From an uncultured Aquimarina sp. (GTDB lineage Bacteria; Bacteroidota; Bacteroidia; Flavobacteriales; Flavobacteriaceae), in assembly GCA_947498785.1 (NCBI GenBank), contig CANMLS010000003.1, positions 62,001-126,000 on the forward strand: a stretch of 64,000 nt of DNA. The letters are read 5' to 3'. Below are positions 20,335-30,468 of the stretch, in pieces (positions within the stretch are counted from its first letter, which is position 1; each line of letters begins with the position of its first letter). The position numbers and the translations under genes are program-made. The notes under the pieces were generated by a model. The model searched no databases. It worked only from the letters and a program-made list of their open reading frames with translations, and was not told the origin of the DNA.

Positions 20335-20703
20335 TTAAAGCACTTCTGGCGCTAGTGAAACAATCTTCATGAATTGCTTGTCACGAAGTTCTCTTGCAAC
20401 AGGACCAAAAACACGTGTTCCCCTCATTTCTCCAGCAGGGTTCAAAAGAACACATGCATTATCATCGAAACGAATATAAGAACCGTCTGGTCTGCGCACT
20501 TCTTTTTTGGTACGAACTACAACTGCAGTAGAAACGGCTCCTTTTTTAATGTTTCCATTTGGAGTTGCTTCTTTTACACTGACAACGATTTTGTCCCCTA
20601 CAGAGGCGTATCTTCTTTTTGTACCACCTAAAACACGAATGACTAAAACTTCTTTACCACCGGTGTTATCTGCTACTTTTAATCTAGACTCTTGTTGTAC
20701 CAT
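20335..20703 (-). CDS. rplN: 50S ribosomal protein L14 (uL14)
   Basis: A 122-residue protein of the subunit interface, beginning [20 protein letters not shown] and containing [18 protein letters not shown] and [13 protein letters not shown]. It follows rpsQ by 2 bases. Confidence 0.98.
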   Translation of the reverse strand: MVQQESRLKVADNTGGKEVLVIRVLGGTKRRYASVGDKIVVSVKEATPNGNIKKGAVSTAVVVRTKKEVRRPDGSYIRFDDNACVLLNPAGEMRGTRVFGPVARELRDKQFMKIVSLAPEVL

Positions 20704-20705
20704 AA

Positions 20706-20963
20706 TTACTTCGCTCTTTCAATTACTTCTACTAATCTCCAGCATTTGGTTTTACTCATAGGTCTTGTTTCCATGATCTTTACAGTATCACCAATATTGC
20801 AGTCGTTCTTTTCATCGTGTGCAACATATTTTTTTGTTTTCAACACGAACTTTCCGTACATCGGGTGTTTTACCTTTTTAACTTCAGCAACCACAATTGA
20901 TTTCTGCATTTTGTTGCTAGTAACAACACCTATACGTTCTTTTCTTAAATTTCTTTTTTCCAT
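20706..20963 (-). CDS. rpsQ: 30S ribosomal protein S17 (uS17)
   Basis: An 85-residue OB-fold 16S rRNA-binding protein. It shows [19 protein letters not shown] and then [20 protein letters not shown]. It lies 12 bases after rpmC. Confidence 0.98.
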   Translation of the reverse strand: MEKRNLRKERIGVVTSNKMQKSIVVAEVKKVKHPMYGKFVLKTKKYVAHDEKNDCNIGDTVKIMETRPMSKTKCWRLVEVIERAK

Positions 20964-20975
20964 CTTTCAGCAGAA

Positions 20976-21170
20976 TTAACCGTTTAATTCTCTTTTTGTT
21001 AGCTCTGTAGCCATTCTCGCAATAGATCTTCTTACTTTACGCAATTGTAAAGGATTTTCTAGCGGTGACATGGCATGAGCCATTCTTAAATCTGAATACG
21101 CTTTTTGAGATTTACCAAGTTCCTCTTGTAATTCAGCTGTAGATAATTCTTTTACTTCTGATTGTTTCAT
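20976..21170 (-). CDS. rpmC: 50S ribosomal protein L29 (uL29)
   Basis: A 64-residue helical hairpin protein near the exit tunnel, a docking site for trigger factor and SRP. It starts MKQSEVKELSTAELQEELG and has LRKVRRSIARMATELTKREL. It follows rplP by 13 bases. Confidence 0.97.
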   Translation of the reverse strand: MKQSEVKELSTAELQEELGKSQKAYSDLRMAHAMSPLENPLQLRKVRRSIARMATELTKRELNG

Positions 21171-21183
21171 AGTCTCTCAAATA

Positions 21184-21603
21184 TTAAGCTTGATAATCTC
21201 TAGCTACGATAAACTTAGTTTTTACAGGAAGTTTCTGTGCTGCAAGACGTAATGCTTCTTTAGCAACGTCATAAGACACACCACTTATTTCAAATAAAAT
21301 TCTTCCTGGCTTTACTACTGCTGCCCAATACTCTACAGCACCTTTTCCTTTACCCATACGCACTTCAAGAGGTTTCTTAGTGATAGGCTTATCTGGGAAA
21401 ATTTTAATCCACAGAGCACCTTCTCTTTTCATATAACGAGTAGCAGAAATACGAGCTGCTTCTATTTGTCTAGCAGTAATAAAACTTGAATCTAATGATT
21501 TAATTCCGAAAGTACCGTTAGAAAGGGTATGTCCTCTTTGGGAAAGACCCTTCATACGTCCTTTTTGTTGTTTACGGAATTTTGTTCTTTTAGGCTGTAA
21601 CAT
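21184..21603 (-). CDS. rplP: 50S ribosomal protein L16 (uL16)
   Basis: A 139-residue protein near the A site and peptidyl-transferase centre. It starts [20 protein letters not shown] and has [20 protein letters not shown]. It lies 20 bases after rpsC in the standard S10 operon order. Confidence 0.98.
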   Translation of the reverse strand: MLQPKRTKFRKQQKGRMKGLSQRGHTLSNGTFGIKSLDSSFITARQIEAARISATRYMKREGALWIKIFPDKPITKKPLEVRMGKGKGAVEYWAAVVKPGRILFEISGVSYDVAKEALRLAAQKLPVKTKFIVARDYQA

Positions 21604-21623
21604 TGTTAATTTACTTTAAAAAA

Positions 21624-22352
21624 TTACTTTCTACGACGAGATTTGTTATTACCTCCTCGTCCACCTCCACGGTTGTCACCTTTTCCTTGTTTCTTGGATA
21701 AACCAACTAAAGGAGAAAGTTCTCTTTTACCATATACTTCACCTTTCATAATCCATACCTTAATACCCAATCTACCATAAGTAGTATGAGCTTCTACTAA
21801 AGCATAATCTATGTCAGCTCTAAATGTTGATAAAGGAATACGACCTTCTTTATAAGACTCTGAACGTGCCATCTCTGCTCCATTCAAACGTCCTGAAATC
21901 TGAATTTTAATACCTTCAGCGTTCATTCTTATTGCAGCCGCAATAGCCATCTTTATAGCACGACGATATGAAATACGACTTTCAATCTGTCTTGCTACAC
22001 TAGATCCTACTAAAAATGAATCAAGTTCTGGTCTTTTGATTTCAAAAATATTGATCTGAACTTCCTTTTCAGTAATTTTCTTAAGCTCTTCTTTCAACTT
22101 GTCTACCTCCTGTCCACCTTTTCCGATAATGATACCAGGTCTGGCAGTGGTGATAGTAACGGTTACAAGTTTAAGCGTACGCTCAATAATTACTCTAGAT
22201 ACACTAGCTTTTGATAAACGTGCGTGTACATACTTTCTAATCTTATCGTCTTCGGCAAGTTTATCACCGTAGTCATTACCTCCATACCAGTTGGATTCCC
22301 ATCCTCTGATAATACCAAGGCGATTTCCGATTGGATTTGTCTTCTGTCCCAT
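21624..22352 (-). CDS. rpsC: 30S ribosomal protein S3 (uS3)
   Basis: A 242-residue protein at the mRNA entry tunnel with helicase function. It has the KH domain GXXG loop ([17 protein letters not shown]) and the C-terminal domain ([20 protein letters not shown]). The Gly/Arg/Lys-rich tail is somewhat longer than in E. coli. It lies 9 bases after rplV. Confidence 0.98.
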   Translation of the reverse strand: MGQKTNPIGNRLGIIRGWESNWYGGNDYGDKLAEDDKIRKYVHARLSKASVSRVIIERTLKLVTVTITTARPGIIIGKGGQEVDKLKEELKKITEKEVQINIFEIKRPELDSFLVGSSVARQIESRISYRRAIKMAIAAAIRMNAEGIKIQISGRLNGAEMARSESYKEGRIPLSTFRADIDYALVEAHTTYGRLGIKVWIMKGEVYGKRELSPLVGLSKKQGKGDNRGGGRGGNNKSRRRK

Positions 22353-22361
22353 AGTCTATTA

Positions 22362-22769
22362 TTAGCTTTGTGTATTATTGTTTGCTGCAACCACAATTGT
22401 AACGTGGTTAGAGCGTTTTCTTATTCTGTGTGCACGACCTTGTGGAGCAGGACGAAGTCTTTTTAACATACTTCCTCCATCCACACGAATCTCTTTAACA
22501 AAAAGATCAGCATCCTCGATGCTAGCGTCTTCATTTTTCGCCTGCCAGTTAGCTATTGCAGAAAGTAATAACTTTTCTAAACGACGTGATGCTTCTTTAG
22601 GGTTAAATCTAAGAATCTGAAGCGCCTTTTCAACTTTTACACCACGTACAAGATCAGCTACTAAACGCATCTTACGAGGTGATGTAGGACAGTTATTAAG
22701 TTTAGCAAAAGCGACTTGCTTCTTCTCTTCCTTAATTCTATCTGCCATTTCTCTTTTACGAACTCCCAT
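22362..22769 (-). CDS. rplV: 50S ribosomal protein L22 (uL22)
   Basis: A 135-residue protein whose extended loop lines the exit tunnel. Family segments are [20 protein letters not shown] and [20 protein letters not shown] (the loop). The N-terminal lead of about 20 residues before the core is typical of the phylum. It is 8 bases after rpsS. Confidence 0.97.
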   Translation of the reverse strand: MGVRKREMADRIKEEKKQVAFAKLNNCPTSPRKMRLVADLVRGVKVEKALQILRFNPKEASRRLEKLLLSAIANWQAKNEDASIEDADLFVKEIRVDGGSMLKRLRPAPQGRAHRIRKRSNHVTIVVAANNNTQS

Positions 22770-22777
22770 GACTTAAA

Positions 22778-23056
22778 TTATTTTTTACCTTTATTTTTAG
22801 CACCAGCGTGCCCTCTAAAGGAACGTGTTGGCGAAAATTCTCCTAATTTATGCCCTACCATGTTTTCTGTAATGTATACAGGTACAAACTGGCGACCATT
22901 ATGTACTGCGATTGTTTGACCTACAAAATCAGGTGTTATCATCGATGCTCTTGACCATGTTTTGATAACAGATTTTTTATTAGCTTCAACATTTGCAGCT
23001 ACTTTCTTCTCTAATTTATAGTGAACGTAAGGTCCTTTTTTTAATGAACGTGCCAT
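22778..23056 (-). CDS. rpsS: 30S ribosomal protein S19 (uS19)
   Basis: A 92-residue head protein that forms a complex with S13. It starts [19 protein letters not shown] and contains [20 protein letters not shown]. It follows rplB by 6 bases. Confidence 0.98.
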   Translation of the reverse strand: MARSLKKGPYVHYKLEKKVAANVEANKKSVIKTWSRASMITPDFVGQTIAVHNGRQFVPVYITENMVGHKLGEFSPTRSFRGHAGAKNKGKK

Positions 23057-23062
23057 ATCTTA

Positions 23063-23887
23063 TTATTTCTTTCTACGTTCTACAATATATTTATTACTCG
23101 CTTTCGTCTTAGAACGGGTTCTATATCCTTTTGCAGGAAGACCTTTTCTAGAACGTGGGTGACCTCCAGAAGAACGTCCTTCTCCACCACCCATTGGGTG
23201 ATCGACAGGGTTCATCGCTACAGGTCTTGTACGTGGACGACGACCTAGCCATCTTGTTCTACCCGCTTTACCTCCAACGATCAACTGATGATCACTATTT
23301 GATATCGCACCAATGGTAGCCACACAATTAACCAGTATCATTCTCACTTCTCCAGAAGGCAATTTTACTGTAGCAAATTTACCATCTCTTGCCATAAGCT
23401 GAGCAAATGATCCAGCACTACGTGCCATAACTGCTCCTTGACCTGGACGTAATTCTATACAAGAAATAATGGTTCCCAAAGGAATATCGCTAAGCGGCAT
23501 TGCATTTCCGATTTCCGGAGCAACATTATTACCAGAAACTATGTTCTGACCAACTTCTAAACCATTTTGAGCGATAACATAGCGCTTCTCACCATCTTGG
23601 TAATTCACAAGCGCTATAAATGCAGTTCTGTTTGGATCATATTCTATTGTCGCCACGGTAGCAGGAATACCTTGCTTATCACGTTTAAAATCAATAATAC
23701 GATACCTTCTTTTATGACCACCACCTTTGTAGCGCATGGTCATTTTTCCTTGACTGTTTCTACCTCCAGATCTTTTTTTCGGAGCCAATAGGCTTTTTTC
23801 CGGCTTATCAGTAGTAATGGCGTCAAATCCATTTACTACTCTAAAACGCTGACCTGGGGTAATTGGTTTTAATTTTCTTACTGACAT
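23063..23887 (-). CDS. rplB: 50S ribosomal protein L2 (uL2)
   Basis: A 274-residue protein needed for subunit joining and peptidyl transfer. It contains [20 protein letters not shown] and the C-terminal [19 protein letters not shown] with the conserved histidine of the peptidyl-transferase region. It follows rplW by 9 bases. Confidence 0.98.
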   Translation of the reverse strand: MSVRKLKPITPGQRFRVVNGFDAITTDKPEKSLLAPKKRSGGRNSQGKMTMRYKGGGHKRRYRIIDFKRDKQGIPATVATIEYDPNRTAFIALVNYQDGEKRYVIAQNGLEVGQNIVSGNNVAPEIGNAMPLSDIPLGTIISCIELRPGQGAVMARSAGSFAQLMARDGKFATVKLPSGEVRMILVNCVATIGAISNSDHQLIVGGKAGRTRWLGRRPRTRPVAMNPVDHPMGGGEGRSSGGHPRSRKGLPAKGYRTRSKTKASNKYIVERRKK

Positions 23888-23896
23888 TTTCTAGTC

Positions 23897-24187
23897 TTAA
23901 AGATTACTATATAAATCAATTACTTCACCTTCCGCCACCTGTACAATTGCTTTTTTATACGCACTTGTTTTACCAGTGACCATACCTGTTTTTGTATAAC
24001 GTGTACTACGGTCTGGGCGGACATTTAATGTTCGAACTTTAGTAACAGATACACCATAAGCAGCCTCAACCGCTTTTTTGATCTCTACCTTATTCGCTCT
24101 CTTATCTACTACAAAACCATAGCGATTATACACTTCACTATCTGTAGTAGCCTTTTCAGTAATAATAGGTTTTATTAAGATACTCAT
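23897..24187 (-). CDS. rplW: 50S ribosomal protein L23 (uL23)
   Basis: A 96-residue exit-tunnel protein where trigger factor docks. It starts SILIKPIITEKATTDSE and contains the loop segment KVRTLNVRPDRSTRYTK. It lies 5 bases after rplD. Confidence 0.97.
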   Translation of the reverse strand: MSILIKPIITEKATTDSEVYNRYGFVVDKRANKVEIKKAVEAAYGVSVTKVRTLNVRPDRSTRYTKTGMVTGKTSAYKKAIVQVAEGEVIDLYSNL

Positions 24188-24192
24188 GGCTT

Positions 24193-24822
24193 CTATTTAC
24201 TTAAATTCGTTTCAATTCCTTTCAAAGAACTTTCCAAAAGTATTACACTGCTTGCATTAAGTATTTTATAAGTACTTAATTCTGAAGCAGTTACAACTTC
24301 TGAACTTTTCAAATTGCGTGACGACAAATATACATTTTTATTTGACTCAGCCAACACAAACAAAGATTTTTTGTTTTCAAGCCCTAAGGACTTCAAAACA
24401 GCAGTAAAATTCTTTGTTTTAACAGTATCAAAAGTAAAGTCCTCCACAACTGTAATTGCTTTGTCATTTGCTTTAATACTTAGCGCAGATTTACGTGCTA
24501 ACCTTTTAAGGTTTTTATTTAATTTGAAAGAGTAGTTACGTGGCCTAGGACCAAAAACTCTACCCCCTCCTTTAAAAATTGGAGACTTAATACTACCTGC
24601 TCTGGCAGTACCTGTTCCTTTTTGTTTTTTTATCTTTCTAGTACTACCTGCGATATCTGCACGTTCCTTAGCTTTATGAGTCCCTTGGCGTTGATTAGCC
24701 AAGTATTGTTTCACATCTAAGTATACAGCATGATCGTTTGGTTCAATACCAAAAACAGTATCAGAAAGGTCTGCCTTTCTTCCTGTTTCTTTTCCGTTTA
24801 TATCAATTACCGCTACTTTCAT
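24193..24822 (-). CDS. rplD: 50S ribosomal protein L4 (uL4)
   Basis: A 209-residue protein of the exit tunnel with the conserved loop [20 protein letters not shown]. In E. coli L4 represses its own S10 operon. Its start overlaps the rplC stop by one base, so the two are translated in a coupled way. Confidence 0.98.
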   Translation of the reverse strand: MKVAVIDINGKETGRKADLSDTVFGIEPNDHAVYLDVKQYLANQRQGTHKAKERADIAGSTRKIKKQKGTGTARAGSIKSPIFKGGGRVFGPRPRNYSFKLNKNLKRLARKSALSIKANDKAITVVEDFTFDTVKTKNFTAVLKSLGLENKKSLFVLAESNKNVYLSSRNLKSSEVVTASELSTYKILNASSVILLESSLKGIETNLSK

Positions 24823-25439
24823 TACTTCTGAATCGTTACATAAGCGTTTTTATGTCCAGGAACACATCCTTTAACAACAAGTAAATTCTTTTCAGGAACT
24901 ACTTTTAACACTCTTAAGTTTTGAATTTTTACTTGATCTCCACCCATTCTTCCTGCCATTTTCATTCCTTTGAAAACTCTTGCAGGATATGACGCAGCAC
25001 CTATAGAACCAGGAGCCCTTAAACGGTTATGTTGACCATGAGTTGCTTGACCAACACCACCAAAGTTGTGTCTTTTCACAACTCCTTGAAAACCTTTTCC
25101 TTTGGAAGTTGCTGAAACGTCAACAAATTCTCCTTCAGCAAAATGCTCTACTGTTACCGTATCTCCTAATTTGTACTCCTCCTCAAAACTTTTGAATTCG
25201 ACAACTTTACGTTTAGCAACAGTTCCTGCTTTTTTAAAGTGACCCAAAGCCGCTTTAGTAGCATTTTTGTCTGCTTTGTCATCGAAACCTAATTGTATAG
25301 CTTTATAGCCATCAACCTCTTCAGTTCTGACTTGGGTAACCACGCATGGTCCAGCTTCGATAACGGTACATGGAATATTCTTTCCATTTTCGTCGAAGAT
25401 GCTGGTCATACCGATCTTTTTTCCTATTAACCCAGACAT
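24822..25439 (-). CDS. rplC: 50S ribosomal protein L3 (uL3)
   Basis: A 205-residue protein that helps start large-subunit assembly, beginning [19 protein letters not shown], with the loop [20 protein letters not shown] next to the peptidyl-transferase centre. It is separated from rpsJ by an unusually long 148-base gap that carries a terminator-like hairpin. Confidence 0.98.
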   Translation of the reverse strand: MSGLIGKKIGMTSIFDENGKNIPCTVIEAGPCVVTQVRTEEVDGYKAIQLGFDDKADKNATKAALGHFKKAGTVAKRKVVEFKSFEEEYKLGDTVTVEHFAEGEFVDVSATSKGKGFQGVVKRHNFGGVGQATHGQHNRLRAPGSIGAASYPARVFKGMKMAGRMGGDQVKIQNLRVLKVVPEKNLLVVKGCVPGHKNAYVTIQK

Positions 25440-25478
25440 ATTTATTAATTATTAATTAGTATTCACTTTTATTTTTGC

Positions 25479-25509
25479 AAAAAAACAGGGCCAAAACACT
25501 TCAACCCTG
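25479..25509 (-). terminator. Terminator-like hairpin between rpsJ and rplC
   Basis: On the minus strand CAGGG and CCCTG (25505-25509 with 25486-25490) form a short GC stem with a 14-base loop, followed at once by seven T. It is the shape of a weak intrinsic terminator or attenuator, about 40 bases before rplC. Confidence 0.5.
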
Positions 25510-25587
25510 AATGTATTTTTTTGCCGTTTTTCCCTTGCACAAAGCTTGGGACATTTTATCGTAAGATTTCCTTACCTAAAAGTTGTA

Positions 25588-25893
25588 TCACACTTTGATC
25601 TCAACCTCAACTCCACTTGGTAATTCTAACTTCATTAACGCATCAATCGTTTTTGAAGAAGAACTATAAATATCCAATAGCCTTTTATAAGAACTTAATT
25701 GAAACTGCTCACGTGATTTTTTATTTACATGAGGAGAACGAAGTACTGTGAAAATCTTTTTATGTGTTGGTAAAGGAATTGGCCCAGTTACTACAGCACC
25801 CGTACTCTTTACCGTCTTTACGATTTTCTCAGCAGACTTATCTACTAAGTTATGATCGTAAGATTTTAGTTTTATTCTAATTTTTTGACTCAT
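25588..25893 (-). CDS. rpsJ: 30S ribosomal protein S10 (uS10)
   Basis: A 101-residue head protein, also the NusE antitermination factor. Segments [20 protein letters not shown] and [20 protein letters not shown] are diagnostic. It follows fusA by 11 bases without tuf in between, the order typical of Bacteroidota. Confidence 0.98.
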   Translation of the reverse strand: MSQKIRIKLKSYDHNLVDKSAEKIVKTVKSTGAVVTGPIPLPTHKKIFTVLRSPHVNKKSREQFQLSSYKRLLDIYSSSSKTIDALMKLELPSGVEVEIKV

Positions 25894-25904
25894 TTCTGTA
25901 ATAA

Positions 25905-28031
25905 TTAAGCGTTAACTCCTTTTGCAGCTGCGATTACTTCTTCCGAAATATTAGAAGGAGTCTCAGCATAGTGAGAAAATTCCATTGTAGACGTTGCTCT
26001 ACCAGAAGACAATGTTCTTAATGTTGTTACATATCCAAACATTTCCGAAAGTGGAACAGTAGCTTTTACAGTTTTTGCACCTGCACGATCTCCCATATCA
26101 CTTACCTGTCCTCTACGACGGTTAAGATCACCAACGATATCACCCATATTCTCTTCTGGGGTAATAACTTCTAATTTCATAATTGGCTCCATAATTACGG
26201 CTTTAGCAGCTTTCGCAGAATTTTTGAAACCTAATTTAGCAGCTAATTCGAAAGATAACTGATCTGAATCCACATCATGATAAGAACCATCCTTTAACGT
26301 CACTTTCATAGCATCTACTTCATACCCCGCCAATGGACCATTTACCATAGCCATTTTGAACCCTTTTTCAATTGAAGGTATAAATTCCTTAGGAACATTA
26401 CCACCTTTAATTGTAGACTCAAACTGAAGCCCTATCTGACCTTCATCAGCAGGCTCGATAGTAAATACAATATCAGCAAATTTACCACGTCCACCAGATT
26501 GTTTCTTATAAACTTCTCTATGATCCGCAGATTGTGTAATTGCCTCTTTATATTCTACCTGAGGTTGACCTTGATTAACCTCTACCTTAAATTCACGCTT
26601 TAAACGATCAACAATAATATCTAAGTGAAGCTCACCCATTCCTGAAATAATCGTCTGCCCTGAAGCTTCATCTGTTCTTACTGTAAATGTTGGATCTTCT
26701 TCTGCCAATTTAGCCAAAGACAACCCTAATTTATCAACATCTGCCTTAGTCTTAGGTTCAACCGCGATACCAATTACAGGATCAGGGAAATCCATAGATT
26801 CTAAAACGATAGGATTTTTTTCATCAGACATCGTATCACCTGTCTTAATATCCTTAAATCCTACCGCAGCCCCAATATCCCCTGCTTCGATGTACTCGAT
26901 AGCGTTTTGCTTATTAGAGTGCATTTGGTAAATACGTGAAATACGTTCTTTCTTACCAGAACGGTTATTCAATATATATGAACCAGCATCAAGACGACCA
27001 GAATACGCTCTAAAGAATGCCAAACGACCTACAAAAGGATCAGTAGCAATCTTAAATGCTAAAGCAGCGAATGGCTCCTTTACATCTGGTTTACGTAATT
27101 CCTCTTGATCTGTATTTGGGTTTATACCTACAATACCATCTTTATCCGTTGGAGAAGGTAAATAACGACACACAGCATCTAAAAGAAACTGAACTCCTTT
27201 ATTTTTAAACGCAGAACCACAAATCATAGGAATGATACTCATATCCATTACAGCAGCACGAAGAGCAGCATGCACTTCATCTTCAGTAATTGAATCCTCA
27301 TCTTCCATAAATTTCTCCAAAAGATTTTCATCATAAGCGGCAACCTCTTCAATAAGCTTACCTCTTAATTCTGCAGCTTCAGCTTTTAACTCTTCAGGAA
27401 TATCAATAACATCAAATGTAGATCCTTGTGTTTCATCATGCCAAACAATAGCACGGTTTTTCACTAAATCCACAATACCTTTAAAATCCGCCTCATCACC
27501 AATATTCATTACAATTGGCACTGCATTAGATCCTAACATATCCTTAACTTGTTGACAAACTGCCATAAAGTTAGATCCTTGACGATCCATTTTATTTACA
27601 AAACCTATACGAGGTACTTTATAATTATCAGCAAGTCTCCAGTTAGTTTCTGATTGTGGCTCAACACCATCAACCGCACTAAATAAGAACACCAATCCAT
27701 CAAGAACTCGCAAAGAACGATTAACTTCAACCGTAAAATCAACGTGGCCCGGAGTATCGATAATATTAAAGTGATATCCTTTAGTATCATTTACTGGCTG
27801 ACCATTTTCTGTTGGAAACTTCCACTCACAAGTAGTAGCAGCCGAAGTAATTGTAATACCTCTTTCCTGCTCTTGCTCCATCCAGTCCATTGTAGCAGCA
27901 CCATCGTGCACTTCTCCTATTTTATGACTTACACCCGTATAATAAAGGATACGTTCTGTAGTTGTAGTTTTTCCTGCGTCAATATGCGCAGCAATACCTA
28001 TATTTCTAGTATATTTTAAATCTCTAGCCAT
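25905..28031 (-). CDS. fusA: Elongation factor G
   Basis: GTPase that drives ribosome translocation, 708 residues. G1 is [16 protein letters not shown] (15-30), G2/G3 are [11 protein letters not shown] and DTPGHVDFT, and NKMDRQG is G4. Domains II to V follow, with [18 protein letters not shown] in domain III and the C-terminal [13 protein letters not shown]. It has the extended switch-proximal segments of a canonical EF-G rather than a paralogue. It follows rpsG by 10 bases. Confidence 0.98.
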   Translation of the reverse strand: MARDLKYTRNIGIAAHIDAGKTTTTERILYYTGVSHKIGEVHDGAATMDWMEQEQERGITITSAATTCEWKFPTENGQPVNDTKGYHFNIIDTPGHVDFTVEVNRSLRVLDGLVFLFSAVDGVEPQSETNWRLADNYKVPRIGFVNKMDRQGSNFMAVCQQVKDMLGSNAVPIVMNIGDEADFKGIVDLVKNRAIVWHDETQGSTFDVIDIPEELKAEAAELRGKLIEEVAAYDENLLEKFMEDEDSITEDEVHAALRAAVMDMSIIPMICGSAFKNKGVQFLLDAVCRYLPSPTDKDGIVGINPNTDQEELRKPDVKEPFAALAFKIATDPFVGRLAFFRAYSGRLDAGSYILNNRSGKKERISRIYQMHSNKQNAIEYIEAGDIGAAVGFKDIKTGDTMSDEKNPIVLESMDFPDPVIGIAVEPKTKADVDKLGLSLAKLAEEDPTFTVRTDEASGQTIISGMGELHLDIIVDRLKREFKVEVNQGQPQVEYKEAITQSADHREVYKKQSGGRGKFADIVFTIEPADEGQIGLQFESTIKGGNVPKEFIPSIEKGFKMAMVNGPLAGYEVDAMKVTLKDGSYHDVDSDQLSFELAAKLGFKNSAKAAKAVIMEPIMKLEVITPEENMGDIVGDLNRRRGQVSDMGDRAGAKTVKATVPLSEMFGYVTTLRTLSSGRATSTMEFSHYAETPSNISEEVIAAAKGVNA

Positions 28032-28041
28032 TTCTTAATGA

Positions 28042-28518
28042 TTAAAATCTAAAGTGTGAGAATGCTTTATTTGCTTCAGCCATTTTATGAGTATCCACTC
28101 TTTTCTTAACCGCTGCTCCTTCTTCTTTTTCTGCTGCAATAATTTCTGCTGCCAGTTTCTGAGCCATCGATTTCTCATTTCTTTTACGAGAAAACTGAAT
28201 CAACCACTTCATAGCGGTAGATATTTTACGGTCTGGTCTGATCGGGTTTGGAATCTGAAATGTAGCTCCACCAACACGTCGGCTTCTAACTTCTACATGC
28301 GGCATCACATTAGATAATGCATCTTTCCAAATCTCTAATGACGTTTTTTCGTCATTTTGTTTTTTTTCTTCTACAATATCAATAGCATCGTAGAAAATTT
28401 TAAAAGCAGTTGACTTTTTACCATCCCACATCATCATATTTACGAAACGAGTCACTAATTGATCGTTAAAACGTGGATCTGGCAAAATTGGTCTTTTTTT
28501 AGCCTTTCTTTTTCTCAT
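28042..28518 (-). CDS. rpsG: 30S ribosomal protein S7 (uS7)
   Basis: A 158-residue head-assembly protein starting [19 protein letters not shown], with [20 protein letters not shown] and the C-terminal helix [17 protein letters not shown]. In E. coli it controls the str operon. It follows rpsL by 23 bases. Confidence 0.98.
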   Translation of the reverse strand: MRKRKAKKRPILPDPRFNDQLVTRFVNMMMWDGKKSTAFKIFYDAIDIVEEKKQNDEKTSLEIWKDALSNVMPHVEVRSRRVGGATFQIPNPIRPDRKISTAMKWLIQFSRKRNEKSMAQKLAAEIIAAEKEEGAAVKKRVDTHKMAEANKAFSHFRF

Positions 28519-28541
28519 GTCTTCTTCTTAAAGTTTTTTAA

Positions 28542-28916
28542 TTACTTCTTAGGGCGTTTTGCACCATACTTAGATCTACGTTGTGTTCTACCTTCTACAC
28601 CTGCGGTGTCTAAAGCTCCACGAACGATATGATATCTAACTCCTGGCAAGTCCTTTACCCTTCCACCTCTAACTAATACTATCGAGTGCTCCTGGAGATT
28701 GTGACCTTCACCACCGATGTATGCGTTTACCTCCTTACCATTTGTCAACCTAACACGAGCTACTTTACGCATAGCTGAATTTGGTTTTTTTGGTGTAGTA
28801 GTATAAACACGCGTACAAACACCGCGGCGTTGCGGGCACGAATCCAAAGCAGCCGATTTACTCTTCTTAGTTATTTTGGCTCTACCTTTTCTTACTAATT
28901 GTGAAATTGTTGGCAT
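28542..28916 (-). CDS. rpsL: 30S ribosomal protein S12 (uS12)
   Basis: A 124-residue decoding-centre protein. It has [20 protein letters not shown] and [20 protein letters not shown]. The lysines where streptomycin resistance changes occur are the sensitive type (KKPNSA and RVKDLPG). It is the first gene of the whole cluster and has a strong promoter 58 bases upstream. Confidence 0.98.
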   Translation of the reverse strand: MPTISQLVRKGRAKITKKSKSAALDSCPQRRGVCTRVYTTTPKKPNSAMRKVARVRLTNGKEVNAYIGGEGHNLQEHSIVLVRGGRVKDLPGVRYHIVRGALDTAGVEGRTQRRSKYGAKRPKK

Positions 28917-28956
28917 AATTTGCTTTACACTATAATTAAATGATTTTTATAATATT

Positions 28957-28970
28957 CCCTTTAAAAAGGG
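28957..28970 (-). repeat. Leader hairpin before rpsL
   Basis: CCCTTT and AAAGGG form a 6-bp stem with a 2-base centre just after the predicted transcription start. Its function, perhaps in control of S12 synthesis, is unknown. Confidence 0.45.
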
Positions 28971-28973
28971 CTG

Positions 28974-29004
28974 CAAAGGTAGAAATATTTTCCAGCAAAT
29001 CAAA
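28974..29004 (-). promoter_or_regulatory. Main promoter of the ribosomal cluster (before rpsL)
   Basis: Minus strand: TTTG (29001-29004), 19 bases, then TACCTTTG (28974-28981), a full match to the Bacteroidota consensus. The leader to the rpsL ATG is about 50 bases. Confidence 0.8.
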
Positions 29005-29189
29005 TCCTAATTGATTAATTTTTATTCATTTAAAGATATCACCTAAAACTTAGGATATAAAAACAATGTAACATCGGTTCCAAGTGAAGACGTAACATAG
29101 AAATAAACTGAAGAGAGAAGCTATTAATCAAGAACGTCATTTAGCTCTTATTTTGATGTATCTCTTTCATTTTATACCATAAAACCAAG

Positions 29190-29672
29190 GTGAAAAAGAA
29201 GAAGAATCAACAGACTCAAGAGGAGATACGGTTTAGGGCAGTAAATTATTTGCGAAATAAACGAGATACTTATAAGCAAGCTAGCATTCTATTTGATATC
29301 ACGAACCTGCTATCAATAAGATTTGAGCAATATTTAAGGTCAGAGGAAAACAATCATTAAAGAATAAAAAGCAAGGAGTAAAACAAGGCTAGAAACTCAG
29401 GAAAGATCAGCCTTATACGATTTGAGAATTGATAAAATAAAAAAAGTGATCACTCAAGTCTTCGTTTGGTTCATAGGCACGAAAGGCAGCCCAACAATTG
29501 ATTTCTAGAAAATATAACGTGATACTTTCCCAATGACAGGTAAGTCGTTATCTAAAAAAACTGGGGACTCATTCCACAAAAGGTTATTAAAAAAGCCCTC
29601 GAACAAGAACAAACAAAGGTTCAAAAATGGTTAGAAGAAGAATATTCTAATATAAAATTAAAGAGCAACTAA
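29190..29672 (+). pseudogene. Remnant of an IS630-family transposase (N-terminal half)
   Basis: From the GTG at 29190 the frame reads EEIRFRAVNYLRNKRDTYKQ, the helix-turn-helix opening of IS630-type transposases, and continues as SLKNKKQGVKQG after a stop or frameshift. At 29563-29672 it reads NWGLIPQKVIKKALEQ, then KVQKWLEEEYSNIKLK, which is the typical linker before the catalytic domain. There are several in-frame stops (for example at 29389 and 29554) and the DDE catalytic domain is missing. It is a decayed fragment. The family assignment rests on remembered family patterns. Confidence 0.75.
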
Positions 29673-29694
29673 AAAATAACATCAACACTTTTAT

Positions 29695-30100
29695 GAATAA
29701 AAGGAAAGCTGACAAACCACATGCACGCCAGATACGCTGCTTGAGACATTTATACGAACTAACTAAATGACCACTAGTATTACCCAATAAACAAGCCATA
29801 GCGCATATCGATGATTATAAAAAGTAAAACAGAACAGGATACCAGTAAACAATAAGTAGATATCAAACTAGAAACCTTAATGGTTACCCCCTTAGAGTGA
29901 GTAGTTATAAAGTATAAAGACAATCGAATCATATAACGGAATCATAATTTAGCACCACTCATAGCAAAAGTTAAAGAAAAACTAACTAGTTCAGAAAAAA
30001 TTGCTCACAGAAAACAAAGATATTAAGAGGAATCGGGAAGGTCGAAACTGAAATTGGACTTATAGTAATGGCATATAAACTCAAAAAAGTGAAATGAGTG
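29695..30100 (+). pseudogene. Remnant of an IS1182-family transposase (C-terminal half)
   Basis: Pieces in several frames resemble the C-terminal half of IS1182 transposases: CLRHLYELT near 29740, NGYPLRV near 29880, then RNHNLAPLIAKVKEKL and SEKIAHRKQR near 29940-30020. An internal deletion then leads directly to LRGIGKVETEIGLIVMAYK at 30024-30080. The usual segment between the last two blocks (VEPVFGNIK...) is gone, and stops interrupt every frame. It directly follows the IS630 remnant, so one fossil may have inserted into or recombined with the other. Confidence 0.7.
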
Positions 30101-30468
30101 TTTATCTACACATTTTTGTTTAGCTTTTTTAATCCAAGTTCGCAGTTTAAAAAAGAAAATCAGAATAAAAACAAAAAAGACAGTCTAATTACTTTATTAG
30201 AAGACCTCTTTTTTTTACACCATAACACAAGATGAATAAAACAAATATCACACAATACTCAACCTTCTTTAAGAAGCTGCTCACTACCTGATACTTAATA
30301 AATTAAAAAACAAAAAAAGTCTCACAACCAGCATATAACTTAACCTTTACAACACCTAATAGTTCAGATATATTGAAATAGTTGTAATTTAAATTTTAAT
30401 AACAAAAAGTTGTTTTATAAAGATATTATTATGATTTTTGGAACTGGCTAATTCAAATAAATTGTAAA
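30101..30468. other. Non-coding region upstream of the SusC gene
   Basis: About 370 AT-rich bases with no supported gene. The first part may be the outer end of the IS1182 remnant. The final 60 bases carry the probable SusC promoter. Confidence 0.5.
30410..30440 (+). promoter_or_regulatory. Probable promoter of the SusC/SusD operon
   Basis: TTG (30410-30412), a 20-base spacer and GATTTTTG (30433-30440). The -7 element lacks the first consensus T. It lies 28 bases before the SusC ATG. Confidence 0.4.

Noticed and set aside
25894..28041. Missing tuf gene between fusA and rpsJ as a deletion
   Set aside because: The order rpsG-fusA-rpsJ without tuf is normal for this phylum.
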